The translations under genes were made by a program, and so were the position numbers. Shown here piece after piece: positions 7,405 to 14,029 of a stretch of DNA of 27,556 nt. This DNA comes from an uncultured Collinsella sp. Lineage in GTDB: Bacteria > Actinomycetota > Coriobacteriia > Coriobacteriales > Coriobacteriaceae. The stretch is from contig URSO01000027.1 in NCBI GenBank assembly GCA_900550415.1, forward strand, positions 1-27,556, read 5' to 3'. Position 1 is the stretch's first letter. Each line of letters starts with the position of its first letter. Under the pieces are notes generated by a model. That model saw nothing but the letters and a program-made list of their open reading frames with translations, was not told the DNA's origin and made no database searches.

Positions 7405-8839
7405 GTTCTTCTCCTTCGCTTCCGCGATCTGGATGCGTTTGTTCCATTGGGCAGCGACGGCCAGGCGCTCGTCCTGGGCGCGACGGCGGGCGGCATCGGC
7501 GCGCGACTTGGCCAGTAACTCTCGGCCGTACGGCAGCACGTCGAGCGTGGCAAAGTAATCGCCCGGGCGCTCGGCGCGGCGGATGAGGTCGGCCGAGCCA
7601 TCGGGGCGCAGCAGCACCTCGGCGGAGCGCAGACGGCCGTTGTAGTTGTAGCCCATGGAGTAGCCATGCGCGCCGGTATCGTGGATCACGAGCAGGTCGC
7701 CCATGTCGATATGCGGCAACTCGCGATCAATGGCGAACTTGTCATTGTTCTCACACAGATTGCCCGTGATGTCGTAGGTGTCCGTAACGGGTGCTGCGGT
7801 CTTGTCGGCGCCACCCGGCTGTCCCATCACCGTAATGTGGTGGTAAGCGCCATACATGGCAGGACGGATCAGATCGACGGCGCTTGCGTCCACGCCGATA
7901 TAGTCCTTGTAGATCTGCTTTTCGTGGATGGCCTTGGTCACCAGGCAGCCGTAGGGGCCCATCATAAAGCGACCCATCTCGGTGCAAATCGCCACATCGC
8001 CCATGCCGGCGGGAACCAAGATCTCGTCGTAGGCCGCGTGTACGCCCTCGCCGATGGCACGGATGTCGTTAGCCTGCTGCTCGGGCAGGTAGGGGATGCC
8101 GACGCCGCCGGATAGATTGATGAAGGCGACGTGTGCGCCGGTCTCGCGCTCCAGGCGCGCGGCAAGCTCAAAGAGGATGCGCGCAAGCTTGGGGTAGTAG
8201 TCGTTGGTGACGGTGTTGCTGGCAAGGAATGCGTGGATACCAAAGTCCTCGGCACCCTTGGCCTTGAGCGTGCGGAAGGCCTCGAAGAGCTGTCTTGCCG
8301 CGCAGCTGCTCGGTGGTCATGCCGTACTTGGAGTCGCCCGGGTTGTCCATGATGCCGTTGGAGAGCTGGAACAGGCCACCCGGATTAAAGCGGCAGCTGA
8401 CCGTCTTGGGGATGGGCCCCGCAACGTGCTCAAAGAACTCGATGTGGCTGATGTCGTCAAAGTTGACGATGGCACCCAGCTTGTCGGCGAGCTCAAAGTC
8501 CGCCGCCGGCGTGTCGTTGGACGAGAACATGATGTCATGCCCCGTGATGCCCAGCGAGCGGGCGATCATGAGCTCGGTATAGCTCGAGCAATCGCAGCCG
8601 CAGCCGTATTCGTTGAGAATGGAGATGAGCGCCGGGTTGGGGTTGGCCTTGACGGCAAAGTATTCCTTAAAGCCCAGGTTCCATGCAAAGGCGTCGCGCA
8701 CTTCTTGCATGTTGCGGCGGATGCCTGCCTCGTCGTATAGATGAAACGGCGTGGGGAATTGCTCGACGATATGCTCGAGCGTCTCCTTGTCCACAAACGG
8801 CTGCTTGGCCGCATATGCCTCGTTGGGGGTCAATGCCAT
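7405..8839 (-). pseudogene. lysA: Diaminopimelate decarboxylase with one frameshift, in frame with dapA
   Basis: A PLP enzyme of the alanine-racemase-fold decarboxylases that converts meso-DAP to L-lysine. Residues 1 to about 182 read in one frame (8839 down to about 8294), with the PLP lysine K64 in FAVKANP. The rest (NLSGGVG, EMGRFMMGPYG, CENNDKFA, GYNYNGRLR) is in the next frame. One extra base, best placed as the T at 8293, explains the break; removing it restores a continuous protein. It is either a real inactivating mutation or a sequence error. After the conserved domain a charged stretch of about 40 residues (rich in Ala, Arg, Glu) leads without stop into dapA. The start has GAGG ten bases upstream, within the riboswitch-controlled region. 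Confidence 0.88.
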
Positions 8840-8849
8840 GTCCCGTAAA

Positions 8850-8898
8850 CCTCGCTATCCAGACGGCGCCATCTGCGCATCGAATCCGCATAGCGTGG
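8850..8898 (-). promoter_or_regulatory. Probable expression platform of the lysine riboswitch
   Basis: On the minus strand CCACGCTAT (8898-8890) can pair with ATAGCGAGG (8858-8850), which contains the GAGG ribosome-binding site of lysA; 8 of 9 positions pair. The 3' strand of riboswitch stem P1 (CGCTATCC, 8917-8910) can pair with GGATAGCG at 8860-8853 instead. No T-run is present, so translational rather than terminator control is inferred. Confidence 0.5.
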
Positions 8899-8910
8899 AC
8901 CCAATGTCCG

Positions 8911-9067
8911 GATAGCGCTCCCGCATTGCTGCAGACAGTCCTGCGGGTGTTTCCCGCAGGCCCACCAGGTTGTTCGTGCCCGAAAAACCCAGTTCGGCGG
9001 GTTTCGCCTCCCCACGGGGTCAAAGCCTGCCGGCTCGCCCGCGGTTCTTCGTGCCCGCGCCTCTATC
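8911..9067 (-). promoter_or_regulatory. Lysine riboswitch (L-box)
   Basis: The minus strand carries the L-box signature in order: GATAGAGGCGCG (5' strand of P1 plus the conserved AGAGG-GCG loop), then GTGGGGAGGCG and CGCCGAACTGGG as in GGGGAGcG/CGCCGAAG, then a CTGGTGGG block. After that come a perfect 8-bp hairpin (8940-8960), GGACTGTC, and the closing CTATC that pairs with the first GATAG. It sits directly upstream of lysA-dapA-dapB-dapH, which is the expected regulon. Known members bind L-lysine and switch expression off. The match was made by eye to the family consensus. Confidence 0.85.
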
Positions 9068-9070
9068 AAG

Positions 9071-9102
9071 TGGTAAAGACCCTACCACGTTGCACTTTAC
9101 CA
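9071..9102. repeat. Inverted repeat between the divergent lysine operon and deacetylase gene
   Basis: TGGTAAAG (9071-9078) and CTTTACCA (9095-9102) are perfect inverted arms 16 nt apart. An overlapping pair, GTGGTA/TACCAC (9070-9075/9083-9088), can form instead. It lies at the 5' edge of the riboswitch and upstream of the divergent gene, where a shared operator could be. The following stretch to about 9180 is AT-rich and should hold both promoters, but I could not place confident hexamers. Confidence 0.4.
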
Positions 9103-9218
9103 AACAAGAGTATTCGTATATAACGTTTAAAAAATGCAAGGATATGCTGGAAATAAGGGTGTAGCAATCTTGCGGCACAATAGATGGCAACCGACGCGCA
9201 CCCATGAAAGGAACCTCT

Positions 9219-10406
9219 ATGACCGAGCTCCAAGAACTCCGTCGTTATCGTCGCGACCTGCACCGCATTCCGGAGCTCGACTTCGATCTTCCGCAGACTA
9301 TCGCCTATATTGAGGGCGTGTTGGCGCCGCTCGCCTGCGAGGTGACCCATCCGTGTCCCAGCTGCGTCTGCGCCTTCTTCGATGCCGGCACGGGCGCCGT
9401 GCATGCCACGGCGATTCGCGCCGACATGGACGCCCTGCCCATCGCGGAGGCAACGGGCGCGGCCTTTGCCTCGACGCATCCCGGTAAGATGCATGCGTGC
9501 GGTCACGATGGTCACATGGCCATGGCGCTTGCGGCGGCAACCTTCGTCGACCGTACGATCCGTGAGCAGCCGGGCGCCATTAAGCGCAATGTGCTCTTTG
9601 TGTTTCAGCCGGCCGAGGAGACGACTGGTGGCGCCAAGACGGTGTGCGAGAGCGGCGTATTCGAGCGCTACGGGGCGGATCGCATCTTTGGCTTCCACGT
9701 ATGGCCCGATTTGCCCGCCGGCACGTTGGCGAGCTGTTCCGGTCCGCTGCTGGCGCGCTCAAGCGAGACGCACGTGCACATTCACGGGACAAGCATCCAT
9801 ATCGCCAAGACCTACGGCGTTCCCGTAAACGAATCGCACGATGCCGCGTTGGCGGCAGCGAAGTTTTTGGTTGCCGAGCGCGAGCTGATGGACGAGCTGG
9901 GCACCGACGAGCCCTGTATCGGCAAGTTTGGCCTGCTGCAGGCCGGTACCGTCTGCAATGCGGTGGCGGGGGAGGCCCATGTTGCCGGCAGTCTGCGCGT
10001 GTTTACGGACGACATGTTCGACCGTGCGCGTGAGGGCGTGCGCCGTGTACTCGACGAGGCATGCGCTGCAACGGGCTGCACGTACGATCTCGACTTTGCC
10101 GAGGGCTATCCGCCGGTCGATAACGACCCCGAGTTATTTGGCAGCGTCGCGCCTGCCTTGCCCGAGCTGCAGCTCGTGGACGAGCCGCTGCTGATTGCCG
10201 AGGATTTCGCGTTCTATCAGCGCCATCTGCCGGGCGTGTTCTTCCTGCTGGGCACGGGCGTGCCGGAGGGACAAGAAAACCCGAGCGATTCGGATGGCTG
10301 CCCTGCCTATGCCACAAGCGCCCTGCATACCGATACCATGCTCTTTGACGAGGAAATCCTACTCAAAGGCCTCGATGTCTACAAACGATTGCTTTTGCTT
10401 GACTAA
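9219..10406 (+). CDS. M20 family amidohydrolase, probably N-acetyl-DAP deacetylase
   Basis: A 395-residue metalloamidase of the M20D family. It has RADMDALPI (67-75), the metal-binding MHACGHDGHM (91-100, C94 and H96), QPAEE (130-134, general-base and metal-ligand Glu), H160 in GFHVWPD, and a late SALHTD histidine. The ATG at 9219 was preferred over 9204 because AAAGGAA lies 5-6 bases before it. The family includes hippurate hydrolases, IAA-amino acid hydrolases and N-acetyl-diaminopimelate deacetylase. Its position divergent from the dapH-containing lysine operon favours the last, which would remove the acetyl group added by DapH; this is inference. No clear terminator follows. Confidence 0.88.
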   Translation: MTELQELRRYRRDLHRIPELDFDLPQTIAYIEGVLAPLACEVTHPCPSCVCAFFDAGTGAVHATAIRADMDALPIAEATGAAFASTHPGKMHACGHDGHMAMALAAATFVDRTIREQPGAIKRNVLFVFQPAEETTGGAKTVCESGVFERYGADRIFGFHVWPDLPAGTLASCSGPLLARSSETHVHIHGTSIHIAKTYGVPVNESHDAALAAAKFLVAERELMDELGTDEPCIGKFGLLQAGTVCNAVAGEAHVAGSLRVFTDDMFDRAREGVRRVLDEACAATGCTYDLDFAEGYPPVDNDPELFGSVAPALPELQLVDEPLLIAEDFAFYQRHLPGVFFLLGTGVPEGQENPSDSDGCPAYATSALHTDTMLFDEEILLKGLDVYKRLLLLD

Positions 10407-10451
10407 GGCGTGAAGGACTATATGATCTAGAAAACACGAACAAACGTACGA

Positions 10452-10457
10452 TATAAT
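10452..10457 (+). promoter_or_regulatory. Likely -10 box of higBA
   Basis: A perfect TATAAT lies 51 nt before the higB start, in an AT-rich gap. The -35 at the expected distance is poor. A second arrangement, TTGACG (10482-10487), a 17-nt spacer and TACTAT (10505-10510), looks better by spacing but would start transcription inside higB. Confidence 0.4.
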
Positions 10458-10484
10458 AGAGATGTAAGTCTGTAGAAACGTTTG

Positions 10485-10497
10485 ACGTTACTAACGT
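10485..10497. promoter_or_regulatory. Palindrome, candidate HigA operator
   Basis: ACGTTACTAACGT is a perfect 6-1-6 palindrome ending 11 nt before the higB start. Antitoxins of this class repress their own promoter by binding such sites. Binding here is inferred from position and symmetry. Confidence 0.45.
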
Positions 10498-10508
10498 AAG
10501 GCGATACT

Positions 10509-10790
10509 ATGATTGCATCGTATAAAGATGAGGATACCGAACGCTTTGCCATGGGTGTGCGGGTCAGGAGGTTCGTGCCCTTTGAGCGTGTTGCGTTGAG
10601 GAAGATTCGCCAACTGCAGGTTTGTGCTTCGCTTGATGATCTTCGCGTTCCACCGGGCAACCGCCTGGAAGCTTTGAAGGGCGATCGTGCCGGTCAATAT
10701 AGCATCCGTGTTAACGAGCGCTATCGGGTCTGTTTTGAGTGGAGACAGGAGATGGCTTGGAATGTCGAAATCGTCGATTATCACAAGTGA
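10509..10790 (+). CDS. higB: HigB-type toxin, RelE/ParE superfamily
   Basis: A 93-residue small basic protein of the HigB group (RelE fold), a ribosome-dependent mRNA interferase that slows growth when free of antitoxin. The typical central block LRVPPGNRLEALKGDRAGQ (about 46-64) is followed by SIRVNERYRVCFEW and the final VEIVDYHK. The length is normal. The toxin precedes the antitoxin, the usual order for HigBA and the reverse of most type II pairs, and the two genes overlap by 29 nt. The start MIASYKD matches the family; no strong ribosome-binding site is seen before it, consistent with low toxin translation. Confidence 0.92.
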   Translation: MIASYKDEDTERFAMGVRVRRFVPFERVALRKIRQLQVCASLDDLRVPPGNRLEALKGDRAGQYSIRVNERYRVCFEWRQEMAWNVEIVDYHK

Positions 10791-11103
10791 TGAGACTTCG
10801 GCCGATTTGTTGTCGCCGGTGACTCCTGGTGAGCTTCTCAAAGAGGAGTTTCTTGTTCCCATGGGCATTTCTCAATATCGCCTTGCGAAAGAGACCGGGA
10901 TTCCGGCTCAGCGTATCGGGCAGATTGTCTTGGGAAAACGTCGCGTGACGGCCGACACCGACCTCCGTCTTTGCCGTTATTTTGGCCTGACGGATGGTTA
11001 TTGGCTGCGCGCTCAGGTGGCGTTTGATCTTGAGGCCGAGAAAAGGCGGATTGAACCGGAACTCGATAAGATCGTTCCTGTTCAGCAGGCCATCGCACTG
11101 TAG
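10762..11103 (+). CDS. higA: HigA-type antitoxin, XRE helix-turn-helix
   Basis: A 113-residue antitoxin. The helix-turn-helix covers about residues 30-75 (LLKEEFLVPMGISQYRLAKE, then GIPAQRIGQIVLGKRRV, then DTDLRLCRYFGL), followed by the usual C-terminal helix. It neutralises HigB by direct binding and should repress the pair's promoter. The ATG at 10762 has AGGAG nine bases upstream and lies inside the end of higB in another frame; the longer upstream frame is only higB read out of phase. The gene continues into a small membrane protein 25 nt later. Confidence 0.92.
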   Translation: MSKSSIITSDETSADLLSPVTPGELLKEEFLVPMGISQYRLAKETGIPAQRIGQIVLGKRRVTADTDLRLCRYFGLTDGYWLRAQVAFDLEAEKRRIEPELDKIVPVQQAIAL

Positions 11104-11128
11104 TGCTCAAAGATGATGGGGGGTGGCG

Positions 11129-11452
11129 ATGGGGCGACGCCGACAATCTGCCGTTTATAGTCCCGGTGGGTGTGGATGCGGCTTGTTGTTGCTTCCGTTT
11201 ATTGCTGTGAGCATTGGCGTGATGTTTGCGCTTGCCGGGGTGGCAGCAGCGGCACTCGTGTTGCTGATTGTGGCCATTGGCGTGACGGTCTGGCTGTGCC
11301 GTTCTCGCGAGCAACGTCGTGCCGATGGTAAGACCAATGTTGGATGGACTATCTTTTTAGTCGTCGCCTACCTATTGAGCATCAGCTATTTAGTTTTCTT
11401 TATCCTGTTGCTTGTGAGCACCTTTACCGGGGAATCCGTCACGGTGGGTTGA
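11129..11452 (+). CDS. Small membrane protein of unknown function
   Basis: A 107-residue protein from the ATG at 11129, which follows a run of G (11118-11123). A GTG six bases earlier is an alternative start. The N-terminus is basic and has CGCG. Residues of about 18-57 form two adjacent hydrophobic segments (LLLLPFIAVSIGVMFALAGV and AALVLLIVAIGVTVWLC), then a charged loop, then a third segment around 74-100. I do not recognise a family. It may be co-transcribed with higBA, since only 25 nt separate it from higA, but nothing links it to toxin function. Confidence 0.6.
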   Translation: MGRRRQSAVYSPGGCGCGLLLLPFIAVSIGVMFALAGVAAAALVLLIVAIGVTVWLCRSREQRRADGKTNVGWTIFLVVAYLLSISYLVFFILLLVSTFTGESVTVG

Positions 11453-11557
11453 TGCGCTGCTAGCAGACGGTCACGCAAAGTGCGTTTGCTCGGCGTCTGG
11501 ATAGCTGCATTGGCCGTTTACCGCAACCTTAGCTCTCAGCTAATGAATTCAAATTCA

Positions 11558-11611
11558 ATCCTTCCTACGATGTGCTGTGTGCCGGCACGGTAGCCGGATC
11601 GTAGGAAGGAT
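11558..11611 (+). promoter_or_regulatory. 14-bp perfect hairpin sequestering the ribosome-binding site
   Basis: ATCCTTCCTACGAT (11558-11571) and its exact complement (11598-11611) enclose 26 nt that contain a second small stem (CCGGC/GCCGG). The 3' arm includes AGGAAGG, the ribosome-binding site of the gene starting at 11617. An mRNA with this leader would have its initiation site paired. The preceding region (11453-11557) also has an imperfect inverted repeat (CAGACG/CGTCTG) and no recognised promoter. Confidence 0.65.
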
Positions 11612-11616
11612 GAATA

Positions 11617-12060
11617 ATGGCAAAAGAGGGAAAGAAGCCGATCGGCAAGATTGTCCTAGGCGTCATCGTGGTGCTGGTTATCGTCGGTGCCGTGGGCTCT
11701 ATGGGTGGCAATTCAACCGATTCGTCTGCGAGCGATTCGGCAAAACCTGCCGAGACGACACAGCAGGCTGAGGAGCAAAAAGAACCGCAAGAACCGTATA
11801 CCATTGCTGACGAGGCTGAAGACACCTCCAATCAGTTTGCCTATAAGATCACGGGCACGCTGACCAATAACACGGACAAGGAAAAGAGCTACATTCAGAT
11901 TGAGTATGTTCTGTATGATGCCGATGGCAACCAGGTTGGAACGGCTCTTGCAAACACCAATCATCTGAAGGCGGGCGGCTCCTGGAAGTTCGAGGCGCTG
12001 GGTACGGTGTCTCCCGACCAGGTTGCTAGCTGGGAGCGTTCGGACGTAAGCGGTTTCTAG
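11617..12060 (+). CDS. FxLYD-domain protein with N-terminal membrane anchor
   Basis: A 147-residue protein. A basic start (MAKEGKKPIGK) leads into one membrane segment (about 12-29), then a low-complexity Ser/Thr/Glu/Gln linker (about 32-60), then a compact extracellular domain (about 62-147) with the FxLYD-type pattern: ITGTLTNNTDKEKSY, IEYVLYDADGNQVGTA and GGSWKFEA. Such domains occur in secreted or anchored proteins of Gram-positive bacteria; no enzymatic role is known. No lipobox cysteine is present. The ribosome-binding site AGGAAGG is embedded in a perfect hairpin, which implies translational control. Confidence 0.75.
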   Translation: MAKEGKKPIGKIVLGVIVVLVIVGAVGSMGGNSTDSSASDSAKPAETTQQAEEQKEPQEPYTIADEAEDTSNQFAYKITGTLTNNTDKEKSYIQIEYVLYDADGNQVGTALANTNHLKAGGSWKFEALGTVSPDQVASWERSDVSGF

Positions 12061-12092
12061 CATGTTGCATGCACTGGGGGAGGTGAAGTCGT

Positions 12093-12515
12093 ATGCCCGA
12101 TAAAAAGCTGACCGAGGAGTTGCTCAATGAGCTTCTCGATGCGCCGAACATCGATGGCTATATCAGGGAGCACGACTTTGCCGCCCCGTCGCTTTCGGAC
12201 TACCTGAAGCAGCTTCTGCAGGAAAAGGGCTTGGAGCGTTCGCGCGTGGTGCGTATGGCCGACCTCAACGAGACCTTTGGCTATCAGATCTTTACTGGTT
12301 CGCGCAATCCGAGTCGCAATAAGGTGCTGCAGATTGCCTTTGCGATGGCGCTGACGCTCAAAGAGGCCAACCGTGCACTGACGGCTGTCGGGGTAAGCGT
12401 CCTTAACTGCAAGGATCGCCGTGATGCGATTATCATCTTTTGCATCGATCGCGGGTGCAGCCTCCAAAAGGTCAACGAGGAGCTGTATCGCTTTGGCGAG
12501 GAGACGGTGAGTTAG
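12093..12515 (+). CDS. Helix-turn-helix protein next to a Ser/Thr kinase
   Basis: A 140-residue protein started by a strong GGAGGTGA site. Residues of about 33-95 form an XRE-like helix-turn-helix (LSDYLKQLLQEKGLERSRVV, then LNETFGYQIFTGSRNPSRNK, then LQIAFAMALTLKEANRAL). The C-terminal part (about 100-140) is helical with two cysteines. Small proteins of this kind are often found just upstream of a protein kinase gene, as here, and could be a regulator or substrate of it; that partnership is inferred from position only. A gap of about 100 nt with a 9-bp hairpin separates it from the kinase. Confidence 0.75.
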   Translation: MPDKKLTEELLNELLDAPNIDGYIREHDFAAPSLSDYLKQLLQEKGLERSRVVRMADLNETFGYQIFTGSRNPSRNKVLQIAFAMALTLKEANRALTAVGVSVLNCKDRRDAIIIFCIDRGCSLQKVNEELYRFGEETVS

Positions 12516-12565
12516 CGGCTGATATCTGAGCCGGCGGAGCTGCCGAACAAGGATGCAAACGAACG

Positions 12566-12595
12566 GGGCGCAGATGCCATGGGGTGTCTGCGCCC
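12566..12595 (+). other. Intercistronic hairpin
   Basis: GGGCGCAGA (12566-12574) and TCTGCGCCC (12587-12595) form a perfect 9-bp stem with a 12-nt loop. No T-run follows. It could attenuate read-through from the HTH gene into the kinase gene or stabilise the upstream message. Confidence 0.45.
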
Positions 12596-12613
12596 TGCGC
12601 TATGATGGAGGCT

Positions 12614-13992
12614 ATGGATACTCAGACCCCAACATATCCCGATGACGAGCTGACCGCAGCGCTTGCCGAGCACCTGGCGTCGCTCGATCGCGACGACAGC
12701 TATCGCGTGGAGCGTGTACTTAAGCGCTCGTCCGTTGAAACAACCGAGCTCGTGTACTTTGAAGGAACCGGTGGTGGTTCGCTCGGCCCCTTTGTCCGTA
12801 AACGCATCGATGCCTCGGCTCAAATCGGCGGGGCATACGAGCGTCTGTTTGCCGCTCAGCGGGCAGGCAGGCGTTTTGAGCACCTGCCCAGAATCGTCGA
12901 TTGCCGTCGTGTGGGCGACGAGCTCAACGTGGTTATGGAATACATCGAAGGGGAGACGCTCGGGGTGCTGGTGGACCGTCTGGGAGCCACCCCCGATTAT
13001 GCGCGTGAATTGTATCCTGCCCTATGCGATGCCGTGGGCGAGCTCCACGCCGGTTTTGCAATGGCGGGGGAGACGTCGGCGCCGGTGATCCATCGCGACC
13101 TCAAGCCATCGAATATCATCGTGACAGGTGCGAGCCGTACGCTCGATGAGGGCCTGACGTTTTCATCGCTGGTGATTATCGACTTGGGGATCGCGCGCGT
13201 ATGGCGCGATGGCGCCGATGCCGACACCGTCAAGTTTGGCACGCGACCCTATCGCCGCCCGAGCAGTATGGGTTTGGGCAGACGAGTGTGCGCAGCGACG
13301 TCTACGCACTTGGCGCCCTGTTGTTCTTCTGCTTGACGGGAATCGACCCTAAACCAGGGCTCGACATGCGCGAGCAATGCGAGGCGCGTGGCATTCCCAC
13401 TCCACTTGCCGATGTCATCTGCATGTCGATGGCGCTCGACCCGGCTAAGCGTTTTGCGAGTGCGGAAGCGTTGGGACGGGCTACGCGCGCGGCATACGAT
13501 CTGAGTCGCCCCGTGCGGCCTCCTGCGCCTGCGCCTGTCCGTACTCCGGCCTCGGAGACGGTGTTGACGCCCCAAGGGCTCCAGAACCCCGCAGGGCTTC
13601 CTAGGCCTGCCGCCTCCGCTGCATGCGGTCTGCTCTCTCGCGTTCCGGAGTCTCTGGGGCGCATTTGGAATACGCTTGTCTGCTTCTCGCTACTTGTGTT
13701 CTTTGCCGGAAGTCACTTTGCCGTCTTTCACCCCACGGGAGCAAACCAAGGCTACCCGACGTGGCTTCTCATAATCGAGTATTTTTTCTTTGTCGATGGC
13801 CTTATAGTGCTTATGCATTTTGCGCTGCTCGATAAGCGCCGTCTTCGTCGGCGATTCGTACTGCTCGACAGCTATCGCGGCAAGAAACTCGCGAAACTCT
13901 GGCTCAAGGCATTGGGTGTGCTGCTCCTATGCATGATCGTCATAGTCGCGGTTGCCAATGCGACCGGCGTCGTCGATACCTCCGCTACCTAA
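12614..13992 (+). pseudogene. Membrane-anchored Ser/Thr protein kinase with one frameshift
   Basis: A Hanks-type kinase split over two frames. The first part (to about 13250) holds a candidate ATP-binding Lys (K63), HRDLKPSN (160-167, catalytic D162) and the metal-binding IDLGIAR (D190). The second part (from about 13252) begins SPPEQYGFGQ, the APE-equivalent, then SDVYALGALLFFCLTG and the end of the lobe. One missing base at about 13251 explains the break (PY joined to SPPEQ). A Pro-rich linker and about three membrane segments follow, so the kinase lobe would be cytosolic. No canonical glycine loop is seen. The start at 12614 lies just after GGAGG; ATG at 12602 is an alternative. Real mutation or sequence error cannot be told apart here. 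Confidence 0.82.
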
Positions 13993-13996
13993 AAGA

Positions 13997-14019
13997 AAAG
14001 GGCCCCATTGGGGCCCTTT
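13997..14019. terminator. Bidirectional terminator between convergent genes
   Basis: AAAGGGCCCC (13997-14006) and GGGGCCCTTT (14010-14019) form a perfect 10-bp stem with a 3-nt loop. A and T flanks on either side let it act for the kinase transcript and for the convergent hydrolase gene. The T-tracts are short. Confidence 0.75.
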
Positions 14020-14029
14020 GCAGTTGCAC

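Noticed and set aside
8840..9067. T-box leader before lysA
   Set aside because: There is no AGGGTGG-type T-box or specifier loop; the conserved blocks match the lysine riboswitch instead.
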